Origin: Streptomyces sp. HUAS CB01
Lineage (GTDB): Bacteria; Actinomycetota; Actinomycetes; Streptomycetales; Streptomycetaceae
Direction: 5' to 3'
NCBI RefSeq assembly: GCF_030406905.1
Contig: NZ_CP129137.1
Span: 7,533,501-7,597,500 of the forward strand
DNA length: 64,000 nucleotides
How positions within the stretch are numbered: position 1 is the first letter of the stretch; each line of letters opens with the position of its first letter. Made by a program: the position numbers and the translations under genes. The notes beneath the pieces are model-generated. The model saw only the letters and a list, made by a program, of their open reading frames with translations. It was not told the origin of the DNA and ran no database searches. Below, piece by piece: positions 26,301-35,217 of this stretch.

Positions 26301-26441
26301 CCCGCGCCAACACCCAAGGTCAACAGCCGATTTGACGACCACCCGATCGGCGGACACGCCAGTCGTCCGTCCGGCGCCTCCACTCCGCCACACTGGCGCC
26401 CGAATGCCGCACAACCCCGGTGCGGCGGAGGGAGGCCGGCC

Positions 26442-26636
26442 ATGGCCATTTCGGTTTCGGTGGTACTGCTGCTGCTCGTCCTCGCGGTGATCTTCCTCCG
26501 CAACGGCGGGCTGAAGCTCTCGCACGCACTCGTGTGCGCCCTGCTCGGGTTCTTCCTCGCGGGCACGAGCATGGCGCCCACCATCCACGACGGTGTCTCC
26601 GCGACCGCCGAGGTCGTCGGCAAGCTCAGCCCCTGA
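26442..26636 (+). CDS. Small two-helix membrane protein (64 aa)
   Basis: The product is a 64-aa protein from ATG 26442, with GGAGGGAGG upstream. It has two hydrophobic helices (VSVVLLLLVLAVIFL and LVCALLGFFLAGTSMAPTI) and a short polar tail. I recall related small membrane proteins in other Streptomyces but know no function for them. Its 3' end is repeated in degenerate form just downstream. Confidence 0.75.
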   Translation: MAISVSVVLLLLVLAVIFLRNGGLKLSHALVCALLGFFLAGTSMAPTIHDGVSATAEVVGKLSP

Positions 26637-26701
26637 CCGCTGCGGCGTTCGGCGGCCCCAGCCCTCGGACCGCCGAGGTCGCCGGTGAACTCGGCCCCTG
26701 A
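26603..26701 (+). repeat. Degenerate duplication of the 3' end of the small membrane-protein gene
   Basis: Bases 26603-26636, including the stop, recur at 26668-26701 with five mismatches in 34. A third, weaker copy follows around 26705-26735 (CTCCGGCAAGCCCATCCCCC). The copies outside the gene are not read as protein. Confidence 0.7.
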
Positions 26702-26818
26702 AACCGCGGCCTCCGGCAAGCCCATCCCCCGACCACCGCGCTTCGGCGGGCCCTGACCCCGGTCGCGAGGCGGCCGTCTCCGGGCGACAGAGTCCTCCTT
26801 CGGGCGTTCAATGGGTCC

Positions 26819-28471
26819 ATGTACGCCGCGAAGCGTCCGCGCCGTGGCCGCCCGCTCGCCGTGTCGGGCCTGGCCGCGCTGCTCCTCGCGGCGACGGCCC
26901 TGACCTCGGGCGCCGCCGACCCGGACACCCCGCCCGGGCCCACGCCGACGCCGTCCGAGGCCGCCCCGAAGCCGCCGTCGGACCAGCCCCCACCGCTGCT
27001 CACCCGGGCCGACGTGGACCGCGCCGTCGCCCGGCTCGACGGCGTCGTCCAGGGCATGATGAAGGAGACCGGCGTCCCCGGTGTCGCGGTGGGCGTCGTG
27101 CACAAGGACCGCGTCCTGTACCTGAAGGGCTTCGGCAGGCGGCACGTCGGCGAGCCCGCCGCCGTCGACCCCGACACCGTCTTCCAGCTGGCCTCGCTCT
27201 CGAAGCCGATCGGCTCGACCGTCGTCGCGGGAGCCGTCTCCGGCAAGGGGACCGACGGCCGGAGCGCCGGCTGGGACGAACCGGTCGCCCGGCACCTGCC
27301 CGGCTTCGCCCTCAAGGACCCCTGGGTGTCCGGCCACGTCACCGTCACCGACCTCATGTCCCACCGCAGCGGACTCCCGGACCACGCGGGGGACCTCCTG
27401 GAGGACCTCGGCTACGACCAGGCGTACATTCTGAGCCATCTCCGCGACGAGCCACTCGCTCCCTTCCGCGCCTCCTACGCGTACACGAACTTCGGCTTCA
27501 CCGCCGGCGCGGAGGCCGTCGCCCGCACGAGGGGTGTCAGCTGGCAGAAACTCGCCGAGGACACCCTCTTCCGGCCCGCCGGCATGGACTCCACGAGCAC
27601 CACCTTCGCCGACTACGAGAAGGCGGCGAACAGGGCGGTGACCCATGTGCCCGGCCCCGACGGCACCTGGCAGGCCAAGTACGTCCGCGACGCGGACGCC
27701 CAGGCGCCCGCCGGAGGGGTCAGCTCCAGCGCGACCGACATGATGCGGTGGCTGCGGCTGCAACTCGCCGGAGGGAAGCTCGACGGCGAGCAGATCATCG
27801 ACGCCGCGAGCCTGCGGCACACGCATCTCCCGGAGATCGTCTCCCAGCCGCCGACAGCCCCCGCCGGGCGCACCGGCTTCTACGGTCTGGGCTGGAACGT
27901 GAACTACGACAACCAGGCCAGGCTGCGGCTCAGCCACTCCGGGGCCTTCGAGCTCGGCGCCAACACCAATGTGACCATGCTGCCCGGCGAACAGCTCGGC
28001 ATCGTCGTGCTCACCAACGGCAAACCCGTCGGGCTGGCCGACTCCGTCGCCGAGGACTTCTTCGACACCGCCCAGTACGGCAAGCCCACCCGTGACTGGC
28101 TCGCCCTGTTCTCCGCGCTGTACACGCAGATGGACGAGGCCGGCGTGTCCCCCACCGACTACGCCGCCCCGCCCGCCGCGGCCAAGGCCGCCCGTCCCGA
28201 CAGCGCGTACACGGGCACGTACGACAACGCCTACTACGGCAGGGCGACCGTCACCACGGGCCCCGACGGCCTCGTGCTCGAACTCGGCCCGGAGCCGAAG
28301 CGTTTCCCGCTGCGCCACTACGACGGGGACACCTTCAGCTTCGAGACGACCGGCGAGAACGCCGTGGGACTCACCGGTGTCACCTTCGCCTTCGGCGAGG
28401 GAGACACGGCGGGGAAGCTGCGCGTCGAGTACCTCGACGAGACCGGCCTCGGCACCTTCACCCGCCGCTGA
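26819..28471 (+). CDS. Secreted serine hydrolase, beta-lactamase class C/PBP4* family
   Basis: The product is 550 aa from ATG 26819; no good binding site is visible. The signal peptide (LAVSGLAALLLAATALTSG) is followed by a Pro-rich linker (residues ~40-58). The catalytic serine motif is SLSK (in FQLASLSKPIGS), the Tyr motif is YTN in YAYTNFGF, and HSG stands at the third-motif position. A C-terminal beta-barrel domain (DUF3471-like, from about residue 450) carries TYDNAYYGRATV. Such enzymes are esterases, D-amino peptidases or DD-peptidases rather than true beta-lactamases. Confidence 0.87.
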   Translation: MYAAKRPRRGRPLAVSGLAALLLAATALTSGAADPDTPPGPTPTPSEAAPKPPSDQPPPLLTRADVDRAVARLDGVVQGMMKETGVPGVAVGVVHKDRVLYLKGFGRRHVGEPAAVDPDTVFQLASLSKPIGSTVVAGAVSGKGTDGRSAGWDEPVARHLPGFALKDPWVSGHVTVTDLMSHRSGLPDHAGDLLEDLGYDQAYILSHLRDEPLAPFRASYAYTNFGFTAGAEAVARTRGVSWQKLAEDTLFRPAGMDSTSTTFADYEKAANRAVTHVPGPDGTWQAKYVRDADAQAPAGGVSSSATDMMRWLRLQLAGGKLDGEQIIDAASLRHTHLPEIVSQPPTAPAGRTGFYGLGWNVNYDNQARLRLSHSGAFELGANTNVTMLPGEQLGIVVLTNGKPVGLADSVAEDFFDTAQYGKPTRDWLALFSALYTQMDEAGVSPTDYAAPPAAAKAARPDSAYTGTYDNAYYGRATVTTGPDGLVLELGPEPKRFPLRHYDGDTFSFETTGENAVGLTGVTFAFGEGDTAGKLRVEYLDETGLGTFTRR

Positions 28472-28500
28472 ACGCGCCGAACGGCCCCCCGGCCCAACCT

Positions 28501-28529
28501 GTTGCACGATCATGAACGGCCCGTGCAAC
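28501..28529 (+). terminator. Hairpin after the serine hydrolase gene
   Basis: GTTGCACG (28501-28508) pairs perfectly with CGTGCAAC (28522-28529) across a 13-base loop, 30 bases past the stop codon. Confidence 0.6.
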
Positions 28530-28611
28530 CGCCCGCGCGCGTGGACACTTCGTGGCCATGGCTCCGGCGTCGGACGGCGGCGCGACTGACACACCGTCAA
28601 CAAGGAGCCGT

Positions 28612-28975
28612 GTGTCCCGGAGAGCACTCGCCCGCGTACTCGCCCTCGTCGTGGCCCCGTCCGTGTGCACTGCCGCCGCCGCACACGGCCGACGAGATCC
28701 CCGACCCCCCGGACACCGGCTGTCAGCTCCTACGAGGGGGCACCGGCCACGGCCCGCCCCGTCCCCGGCACGCCGCCGCAGCAGCACCCGTCCCCGGCGC
28801 GCCGCCGCCGCAGCACCCGTACCTCGCGCCGAACGGCCGCACCGGCATGCTCGCGGCCGCGGCCGGCAGCGGCACCACCCGGCCCCGCTCGGCGACGAAC
28901 CGTCGGTCACCAGCCGGCGGATCGCCCCGCTCGGCGGGTCGCGACCGCAACCGCGACCGCAACCGCGAGGACGGG
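28612..28975 (+). pseudogene. Probable frameshifted remnant of a small secreted protein
   Basis: Frame 1 from GTG 28612 encodes a signal-peptide-like VSRRALARVLALVVAPSVCT. The reading then fits better in frame 2 (ADEIPDPPDTGCQLL and later PPQHPYLAPNGRTGM), and finally in frame 1 again (APLGDEPSVTSRRIAPLGG). HPYxAPNGR followed by PLGxxPxVTS recalls a family of small secreted actinobacterial proteins of unknown function; this is from memory. A 24-base unit is also directly repeated near 28760-28810. The case rests on motif order alone. Confidence 0.4.
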
Positions 28976-28995
28976 TAGCGGGACGCCTGCGCAGA

Positions 28996-29036
28996 CGGAT
29001 GCCCGGCACCGCGCGCGGAGCGGTGCCGGGCATCCG
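28996..29036 (-). terminator. Strong intrinsic terminator of the two-domain VOC gene
   Basis: CGGATGCCCGGCACCGC (28996-29012) pairs perfectly over 17 bases with GCGGTGCCGGGCATCCG (29020-29036); the loop is 7 bases. It lies 8 bases after the VOC stop codon on the minus strand. Confidence 0.85.
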
Positions 29037-29044
29037 CGGGAGGA

Positions 29045-29836
29045 TCAGGTGAACGTCGGCAGCTCGCCCTCGGTCGTCGTGGTGTCGATGACGGCGAACG
29101 GCGCGCCCTGGGGATCGATCACGGCGGCGTGGCGTCCGAAGGGCATCGTCATCGGCCCGAACACCAGCCTGCCGCCCAGCTTCTGGACGGTCGCCACCGC
29201 GGCGTCGCAGTCCGCCACGGTCCAGTAGACCTGGACGTAGGAGGGCACCTCGGCGGGGAACTCCTCGTCCGTCATCCGCATCCGGCCGAGGACGGGGTCG
29301 CTGCCCAGGTCGAACACCTTGAAGTCCATCCCGGGGTCCGCAACGGCCTTCGCGCCGTAACCGAACACCGCGGGGAAGAACGCGTCGGACTTCCCGGGCT
29401 CACGGGTGAAGATCTCCGCCCAGCAGAAGGAGCCGGGGACGTTCGTCGCCTCGAAGCCCTTGTGGGTACCCGGCTGCCAGACACCGAAGGCGACCCCGCC
29501 CGGGTCCTGCGCGAGGCACATGGTGCCGAACTCGCCCACCCGCATCGGCTCCATCAGCACGGTGCCGCCGTTCTGCCTGATCTTCCCGGCGGTGGCGGCG
29601 GCGTCCGGGGACGCCAGATAGAGGCACCACTGGGACTGGCCCTCCTGCCCGGGCATGGGCGGGACCACCGCGGCGACGGCCTTGCCGTCCGCGTACGCCT
29701 GCGTGTAGTTGCCGTACTCCGACGACGACTCGCCGAACGTCCAGCCCAGGACCTCGCCGTAGAAGGCCTTGGCCCCCTCCAGGTCGGAGAACATCGCATC
29801 GGCCCAGATCGGCGTGCCTTCGGGTGCGTCTGCCAT
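29045..29836 (-). CDS. Two-domain VOC-family protein (hydroxylase/glyoxalase-like)
   Basis: The product is 263 aa from ATG 29836, with GGAAGAGAG upstream. Two tandem VOC modules are seen. The first runs from [20 protein letters not shown] to [16 protein letters not shown], and the second from [20 protein letters not shown] to [20 protein letters not shown]. The layout matches actinobacterial VOC proteins annotated as hydroxylases or PhnB-like. Enzymatic activity is not established for this group. It is monocistronic, with a clean terminator. Confidence 0.85.
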   Translation of the reverse strand: MADAPEGTPIWADAMFSDLEGAKAFYGEVLGWTFGESSSEYGNYTQAYADGKAVAAVVPPMPGQEGQSQWCLYLASPDAAATAGKIRQNGGTVLMEPMRVGEFGTMCLAQDPGGVAFGVWQPGTHKGFEATNVPGSFCWAEIFTREPGKSDAFFPAVFGYGAKAVADPGMDFKVFDLGSDPVLGRMRMTDEEFPAEVPSYVQVYWTVADCDAAVATVQKLGGRLVFGPMTMPFGRHAAVIDPQGAPFAVIDTTTTEGELPTFT

Positions 29837-30027
29837 GACGGTGACTCTCTTCCGTGCGGGATGTGAGGCTCGGAGGCTCCCCGCCGGCCACGCTAGCCAC
29901 CCTCGCGCCGTCCCGCGCGGCGACGCGGCGCCCACCGCCGGAAGAGCCCCGGGCGCCGCCGGGGGCTCACCTCCGCGGTGCACCGCTCACACGGCACGGC
30001 CGGGGCGCCGCGGATCCGACGGCGGGT

Positions 30028-30396
30028 TCACGTACCGAGCACCCGGGAGCGGATCAGGAACCGCACGCCCTCGGGGGCCTCCAGCGAGAACCCGCTGCCG
30101 CGCCCCTCGACCACGTCGACGATCAGACGCGTGTGGCGCCACACCTCGTACTGGCTCACCGACATCCAGAAGCACACCGGCGCTGCGACACCCTCGACGG
30201 TCAGCTCCGCCAGGAGCACGTCCGAGCCACCGGTCCGGAACTCGCCCTCCGGATAGCACATCGGAGCGCTGCCGTCACAGCAGCCTCCCGACTGATGGAA
30301 CATCAAGGGCCCGTGGGCCGCGGTCAGCCGTCGCACCAGGTCGGCCGCGGCGGGGGTCAGCTCCACGGGCGCGACCGCATCCGTCCCGGCGCTCAC
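30028..30396 (-). CDS. DUF779 family protein
   Basis: The product is 122 aa from GTG 30396, with only a weak binding site. The core [17 protein letters not shown] with its paired cysteines, and the later [20 protein letters not shown], are the DUF779 signature. In other bacteria the gene sits next to an aldehyde dehydrogenase gene; none is present here. The function is unknown. The cysteine pair suggests metal or redox chemistry (inference). Confidence 0.82.
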   Translation of the reverse strand: MSAGTDAVAPVELTPAAADLVRRLTAAHGPLMFHQSGGCCDGSAPMCYPEGEFRTGGSDVLLAELTVEGVAAPVCFWMSVSQYEVWRHTRLIVDVVEGRGSGFSLEAPEGVRFLIRSRVLGT

Positions 30397-30813
30397 GACA
30401 CGACGTCCGGGGTGCGTGCCGCCTGCCCGCGCACCGGGCGTCGCTTCACATGACGCAGACACACGTTCCGCCCCTTCCCCGCCGCGCTGCTCCGCGCGGC
30501 GCGCAGGCGGCCCAGTCAACTCCGCGCGACGTTGCGACGGGGTTGCACGCGCCGGCACCGCGGGCTCCGCCCGCCCAAGCCCGCGTCGCACCCGCCCTCG
30601 CTGCCCCACGGGATCCCGGCACGGGTACGCCCCGCCACCGGGGCCGTCATGGCCGGACGTGTGCCGCGCATGTCCCGAACGGTGGCCTTCACCGCGGCGG
30701 GACCGCCGGCGAGCCCGTCCCGGACGACCGTGCCGGGGTAGCGCGCCGGACACCGCGAGGATCAGCGGGACGACTGCGCCGGCCAGCCGGCGGGGTCGGG
30801 CCGTGGCACTGGC
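30397..30813. other. Region without an intact gene
   Basis: The frames here are Arg/Pro-rich and have no start signals. A minus-strand stretch around 30640-30815 ([19 protein letters not shown]) looks like a single membrane helix and could be a permease relic. The neighbouring response regulator is also broken, so this may be one decayed locus. Confidence 0.35.
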
Positions 30814-31214
30814 CGCGACGACGGCCTGCGGGCCGGTGCGAGCGGATTCCTCGTCAAGGACGGACCGGCGGACTCGCTGGTGGTGGCGATCCGTGCCGTC
30901 GCGGAGGGCGATGCGGTCGTCTCCCCTCGTGTCACACGCAGACTCCTGGACGCTTCGCCCGGCTCGCGGAGCAGAGCGCGCCCGTTCCGGTGCCGCGCGG
31001 CCTCGACGCGCTGACGGGACCTGAGCTGGACGTGTTGCGGGCTCTGACACGGGGGTTGTCCAATGCCGAGATCGCCAGGGATCTGCACGTCAGCGAGGCG
31101 ACCGTGACGACGCACGTCGCTCACCTCCACGAGAAGTACGCGCTCAGGGACCGGGTGCAGGCGGTCATCCTCGCCTACGACACCGGACTCGTCCGGCCCT
31201 CGGGCACCGGGTGA
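30814..31214 (+). pseudogene. Truncated, frameshifted NarL/FixJ-type response regulator
   Basis: Frame 1 from ~30817 gives [20 protein letters not shown] and then [20 protein letters not shown], the end of a receiver domain with its conserved lysine. The first ~95 residues, including the phosphorylated aspartate, are missing. The frame shifts near 30955 to frame 3, which reads [40 protein letters not shown] and the rest of a LuxR-type helix-turn-helix, ending at TGA 31212-31214. The DNA-binding part is intact but has no obvious start. No sensor kinase is nearby. Confidence 0.75.
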
Positions 31215-31236
31215 CCGGCACGGCCGGGCGCGGTCG

Positions 31237-31656
31237 TCACCCCGCGGGCTCGGTGGTCGTCGCGAACCCCCGGCGGCGGAGGTGCAGAGCCAGGAACTCC
31301 ATCTCCACGAGCGTGCCCGTGAGTTCGCCGTCCGACAGCAGGCGGGCACGTTCGCGGGCCTCCTGCAGCGACAGGTCCGCCGCCTCGCGCAGTGCGGCCA
31401 TCACCCGGGCCGCACGGGCCTCGCCGTCCGTCAGGCGAAGCCGAGCCGGTCCGTGGGCACGCAGCAGCGTCCGTCTGATCCAGTGGGGCGTCACCGGTCC
31501 GGTGTCGCGGTCGCACCCCGCGCGCGGGCAGTTCTCGCACCGCTCCTCGCCGCCCCACCAGAGCCTGTCGCGCTCGATGAACTGGCCGACGTCGCGGCGC
31601 AGTTCGCCGCCGCAGTCCTCGCACACATCCGTGACGACGGTTCCTTGAGTGATCAC
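31237..31656 (-). CDS. Zinc-ribbon-containing conserved protein of unknown function
   Basis: The product is 139 aa from GTG 31656, overlapping the epimerase stop (GTGA). A cysteine-rich N-terminus holds [11 protein letters not shown] and then [14 protein letters not shown], so about five cysteines could bind zinc. The rest is a charged helical region ([20 protein letters not shown]). I do not recognise a named family. Translation coupling to the epimerase gene suggests a shared process. Confidence 0.7.
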   Translation of the reverse strand: MITQGTVVTDVCEDCGGELRRDVGQFIERDRLWWGGEERCENCPRAGCDRDTGPVTPHWIRRTLLRAHGPARLRLTDGEARAARVMAALREAADLSLQEARERARLLSDGELTGTLVEMEFLALHLRRRGFATTTEPAG

Positions 31657-32666
31657 CCGGTCCCCCCAGCCGGCCGTTCCGCCCGCAGGGCGTCGAGCAA
31701 CTCCCGTTCGCGCGCCGCGCCGAGTCCCGCCCGGCGCTCCCGGTCCAGCCCCTGACCGCGTTCCCACACCAGCGTGTCCGCGAGCAGCTCCGTCCTGGGC
31801 CGGTGCCGGAGCCCGGCGGCACGTGCCGCGGACCCGTCGCGGGCCGAGAAGCCCTCCCAGCCCGGCTCGTCCAGCCACATCGGCAGCGAATCCGGACCCA
31901 TGAACCCCGCGACCTCGTGGGCGCGCAGCCACGCCGAGCCGGCCGGAGCCACCGGACCGGTGTGCCCGCCGGCGGCGCGGGACAGCTCGATCCACTCGCC
32001 GAGCGGAACGACCGGACCAACGGCGTCGTACGTCCCGCACCGCCCGGCCTCCGCCGAGTCGAGCAGCCACGCGGTGAGGTCCCGCACGTCGATCGCCTGG
32101 GTCGGCATGGCGGGCGCGTCCGGAACCAGCATCGTGCCGCGCGGGTCGCGCGCGGCGCGGGCCGCCCAGTAGCCGGAGCGTCCGCTGTGGTCGCCCGGCC
32201 CGCCGATGAGTCCGGCGCGTGCGACGAGGAGCCGGTCGCCCACGGCGGCGGCCGAAGCCCGTTCGCAGGCGACCTTCGCCTCGCCGTAGAGCGTGCGGTC
32301 CGCTTCGTCCCGGTCGGCCGGAGCCAGCAGGGCGGAGGACTCGTCCGCGCCCGCCGCGGCATGGGAGGCATAGGCGCTGACCGATGACACATACGTCCAG
32401 TGACGCGCCCGCCCGGCCAGGGCGTCCAGCGCTCCGCGTACGAAGCCCGGCTGCCACGACACCTCGAGGACCGCGTCCCAGTCGCGGTCGAGCAGAGGCT
32501 CGTACGCCGAGGGGTCGCGACGGTCGGCCGCCACCAGGCGGGCGCCGTCCGCGACGTCACCGCTCTCGCCGCGCGCGAGGCACGTCACCCGATGCCCCCG
32601 CTCGAGCGCCCGCAGCGACAACTCCCGGCCCACCCAGGCCGTTCCTCCCAGCACCAAGATCTCCAT
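31653..32666 (-). CDS. NAD-dependent epimerase/dehydratase (extended-SDR-like)
   Basis: The product is 337 aa from ATG 32666, with GGGTGG upstream. The Rossmann start [16 protein letters not shown] has the GGTxxxG nucleotide-binding pattern. [12 protein letters not shown] holds the catalytic-region serine, and YGEAK supplies the Tyr-x-x-x-Lys pair. It belongs to the atypical extended SDRs. Substrates are usually nucleotide sugars or flavonoid-like compounds; none can be fixed. A long inverted repeat lies 81-137 bases upstream. Confidence 0.83.
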   Translation of the reverse strand: MEILVLGGTAWVGRELSLRALERGHRVTCLARGESGDVADGARLVAADRRDPSAYEPLLDRDWDAVLEVSWQPGFVRGALDALAGRARHWTYVSSVSAYASHAAAGADESSALLAPADRDEADRTLYGEAKVACERASAAAVGDRLLVARAGLIGGPGDHSGRSGYWAARAARDPRGTMLVPDAPAMPTQAIDVRDLTAWLLDSAEAGRCGTYDAVGPVVPLGEWIELSRAAGGHTGPVAPAGSAWLRAHEVAGFMGPDSLPMWLDEPGWEGFSARDGSAARAAGLRHRPRTELLADTLVWERGQGLDRERRAGLGAARERELLDALRAERPAGGTG

Positions 32667-32746
32667 TCGGCCACCCAAGCACCATGCGCCCGGCCCGCCC
32701 AGGGCGGTTCGCCGACAGCGGACGTCGAACGAGCCCCGCCGGAACG

Positions 32747-32803
32747 GCCGATGGAGCACCGTGTGCCCCAGCCGCTCCGGCGGGCACACGCCGCTCCATC
32801 GGC
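32747..32803 (-). promoter_or_regulatory. Long imperfect hairpin upstream of the epimerase gene
   Basis: GCCGATGGAGC (32747-32757) pairs with GCTCCATCGGC (32793-32803). After a three-base internal loop, GTGTGCCC (32761-32768) pairs with GGGCACAC (32782-32789); the terminal loop is 13 bases. It lies between two genes on the same strand, as either the HAD gene terminator or a leader hairpin for the epimerase gene. Confidence 0.7.
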
Positions 32804-33045
32804 GACCGGCCGCGTCAGTGCCGGACCGGCTCGGCGGTGGCGTACTCCGCGTCCGGACCGGCCACGTCCGTGCCCGTCGCGCCGTCCGGGCTCCGCCGCA
32901 GCCGCTCGCCGCGGAGGCCGGCGATCCCCAGCCCGTAGGAGGAGAGGTCCCGCCGTCGTCCGCAGCGGTGAGAAGGCGCGCCCTCCGCATCAGGTGTCTC
33001 ATCCGGACGGACGAGGAGAGCCCTCGGCCGTCCCGTTCCTCGATC

Positions 33046-33087
33046 GTCAGCCGTCAGCCGTCAGCCGTCAGCCGTCAGCCGTCAGCC
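33046..33087. repeat. Six tandem copies of a 7-bp repeat overlapping the 3' end of the HAD gene
   Basis: The unit GTCAGCC repeats perfectly six times. On the coding (minus) strand each unit reads GGCTGAC. The last codons and stop of the HAD gene (EADG then TGA at 33077-33075) are made of it. Confidence 0.92.
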
Positions 33088-33869
33088 TCCAGCCGGTCCA
33101 GCAGTCCCGGCAGGTCCGCGAAGGAGTCCAGCACATGGTCCGGGGTCCCCGACGCGTCCCGGTGGGTCTCGGGCCGGTACTTGCCCGTCCTGACCAGAAC
33201 GCCGGTCAGCCCCTGGCGCTGGGCCGCGAGGACGTCGGACTCGATGTCGTCGCCCACCATGAGCGTCCCGGCGGGATCGGCGCCGAGACGTGCCAGCGCC
33301 GTGGCGAAGAAGGCCGCCGAAGGCTTGCCGAGCACCGCGGCCTCCGTGCCCGCGGCCCGCTCCAGACCGGTCAGGAAGGCGCCCGAGTCCAGCTGGAGCC
33401 CCGCCTCGGTCCGCCAGTACAGATTGCGGTGCATCGCGACCAGGCGTGCGCCGCGCTGGAGATGGGCGAACGCCCGGTTCAGCGCCGCGTAGCCGAACTC
33501 GGGGCCCGCGCCGCCGACGACGACCACGTCCGCCGGGGTGTCGTCCTCCGGGCCCATGACGGTGACCCCTTCGAGATCCCCGGCGATGTCACCGCTGTTG
33601 AGCAGCAGACAGCGCGCACCGGGGAAGTGCCGCGCGAGATGGGCGGCGGTCGCGGCGGGAGCGGTGAGGATCTCGCCGTCGGTCACGGGGAAGCCCGCTC
33701 CGGACAGCGTGGCGGCGATGGACTCCCGCGTGCGCGCCGTGGTGTTGGTGACCAGGGCCAGCGGAACGCCCCGCTCCCGCAGCCGTTCCATCGCCCCGAC
33801 CGCGCCCGGCAGGGGCTCCCAGGAGACGGTGAGCACACCGTCGATGTCGATGAGTACCGCGCGTCGCAT
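33075..33869 (-). CDS. HAD-superfamily IIA phosphatase (NagD/LHPP-like)
   Basis: The product is 264 aa from ATG 33869. HAD motif I is IDIDGVL near the start, followed by PLPGAVGAMERLRERGVPLA. Motif II is in LVTNTTARTRESI, the motif III lysine is in AVLGKPSAAFF, and motif IV is MVGDDIESDVLAA. The C2 cap between motifs II and III places it in subclass IIA with NagD and pyridoxal-phosphate/lysine-phosphohistidine phosphatases. Cytosolic. The 3' end runs into a heptanucleotide repeat. Confidence 0.87.
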   Translation of the reverse strand: MRRAVLIDIDGVLTVSWEPLPGAVGAMERLRERGVPLALVTNTTARTRESIAATLSGAGFPVTDGEILTAPAATAAHLARHFPGARCLLLNSGDIAGDLEGVTVMGPEDDTPADVVVVGGAGPEFGYAALNRAFAHLQRGARLVAMHRNLYWRTEAGLQLDSGAFLTGLERAAGTEAAVLGKPSAAFFATALARLGADPAGTLMVGDDIESDVLAAQRQGLTGVLVRTGKYRPETHRDASGTPDHVLDSFADLPGLLDRLEADG

Positions 33870-33978
33870 GCAACCGACCGTACCCATCGGCACGGGACGG
33901 GGCACCGCGACAGGGGGCCGCGGTGCGAGCCCGGCTCGGGGGGTACGGGCTCGCACCGCGGCGTCAGGGGCGCCGCCG

Positions 33979-35217
33979 TCAGGAGGCGGCGGGTCCGAGC
34001 ACGACCGGGAGCTCCGTCAGGCCGCGGAACGCCGGGAACGGGACCTCCATCCAGGCCGGCGCGGCCTGCGGGTCGGCCAGGGCGATCCTCGGGAACCGCC
34101 CGAACAGCCCGTTCAGCGCCAGCTGCATCTCCAGCCGGGCCAGCGGCGCTCCGAGGCAGTAGTGACCTCCGTGCCCGAAGCCGATGTGGGCGGCCGTGCC
34201 CTGGCGGTGGACGTCGAACTCGTCGGGGTTCTCGAACTTCAGCGGGTCGCGGTTGGCCGCGAGCAGCGAGATCTGCACCAGGGAGCCCTTCGGGATCCGG
34301 GTGCCGCCGATCTCCACGTCCTCGGTCGCGTACCGGAAGGTCGCGCTCTCGACCGAGCCGTCGAAGCGCACCAGCTCCTCCACCGCCGGCCCGGTCAGCT
34401 CCGGGTCCTTCTGCACGGCGCGGAGCTGCGCGGGGTTGGCCAGGAAGTGGTACACGGCGTTGCCGATGAGGTACGCGGTCGTCTTGTGGCCGGCGAACAT
34501 CAGCAGGAAGGCCGTGGAGACGAGTTCGTTCCCGGTGAGCCCGCCCTCCTGGTCCTGCGTCGCGGCGAGGGCGCTGAGCAGGTCGTCACCCGGCTTGGCG
34601 CGCTTGCGCGCGATGAGTTCGGTGAAGTAGGCGTGGAGGTTCTCCTCCGCCTGCTGCTGGGCCCGCTTGAACTCCTCGCCGAAGCCCGTCTGCGCCACCG
34701 TCGTGGACAGCTCCTGCATCAGCGACCGCTCCTCCGGCGGCACGCCCAGCAGCTCGCAGATCACCGTGATCGGCACCGGGAAGGCGAACGCCGGCAGCAG
34801 GTCGAACGGTGTCCCGGTCGGGCACGCGTCGAGCAGCTGGTCCACGATGTCCTGGATCTTCGGCCGCAGTGCCTCGACCCGGCGCGGGGTGAACTCGGAG
34901 TTGACGAGCTTGCGCAGCCGGGTGTGCTTGGGAGCGTCGGAGTTGAGCATGTTGTCGTCCAGCGCCACCGACGAGTCACCGAAGATCCTCCGGTACGCGT
35001 CCATGGCCCCGTACATGTCCTTGCTCAGCCGGGGGTCCGACAGGGCCGCGCGGGCGTCCTCGTACCGGGTGATCAGGTACGTCTCGATGCCGTGCGGCGG
35101 TGTCATCGGGCAGACGGGTGCGGTGTCCCGGAGGTGGGCGTACACCGGGTGCGGGTTCCGCCGGAACTCCGCGGTGCACCGCTCGGCTGCGGCGACGGGG
35201 TCGTGCGTCGTGGTCAC
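33979..35217 (-). CDS. Cytochrome P450
   Basis: The product is 412 aa from GTG 35217, overlapping the amidohydrolase stop (GTGA). The heme-ligand loop is IGFGHGGHYCLGAPLARLE, with the cysteine in HYCLG. The K-helix ExxR motif is in AVEELVRFDGS. The I-helix reads LLMFAGHKTTAYLIGN, where the usual AGHETT/AGHDTT has lysine in place of the acidic residue. It resembles soluble actinobacterial class I P450s that use separate ferredoxin and reductase; neither is encoded here. It is the last gene of a four-gene coupled operon. Confidence 0.92.
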   Translation of the reverse strand: MTTTHDPVAAAERCTAEFRRNPHPVYAHLRDTAPVCPMTPPHGIETYLITRYEDARAALSDPRLSKDMYGAMDAYRRIFGDSSVALDDNMLNSDAPKHTRLRKLVNSEFTPRRVEALRPKIQDIVDQLLDACPTGTPFDLLPAFAFPVPITVICELLGVPPEERSLMQELSTTVAQTGFGEEFKRAQQQAEENLHAYFTELIARKRAKPGDDLLSALAATQDQEGGLTGNELVSTAFLLMFAGHKTTAYLIGNAVYHFLANPAQLRAVQKDPELTGPAVEELVRFDGSVESATFRYATEDVEIGGTRIPKGSLVQISLLAANRDPLKFENPDEFDVHRQGTAAHIGFGHGGHYCLGAPLARLEMQLALNGLFGRFPRIALADPQAAPAWMEVPFPAFRGLTELPVVLGPAAS

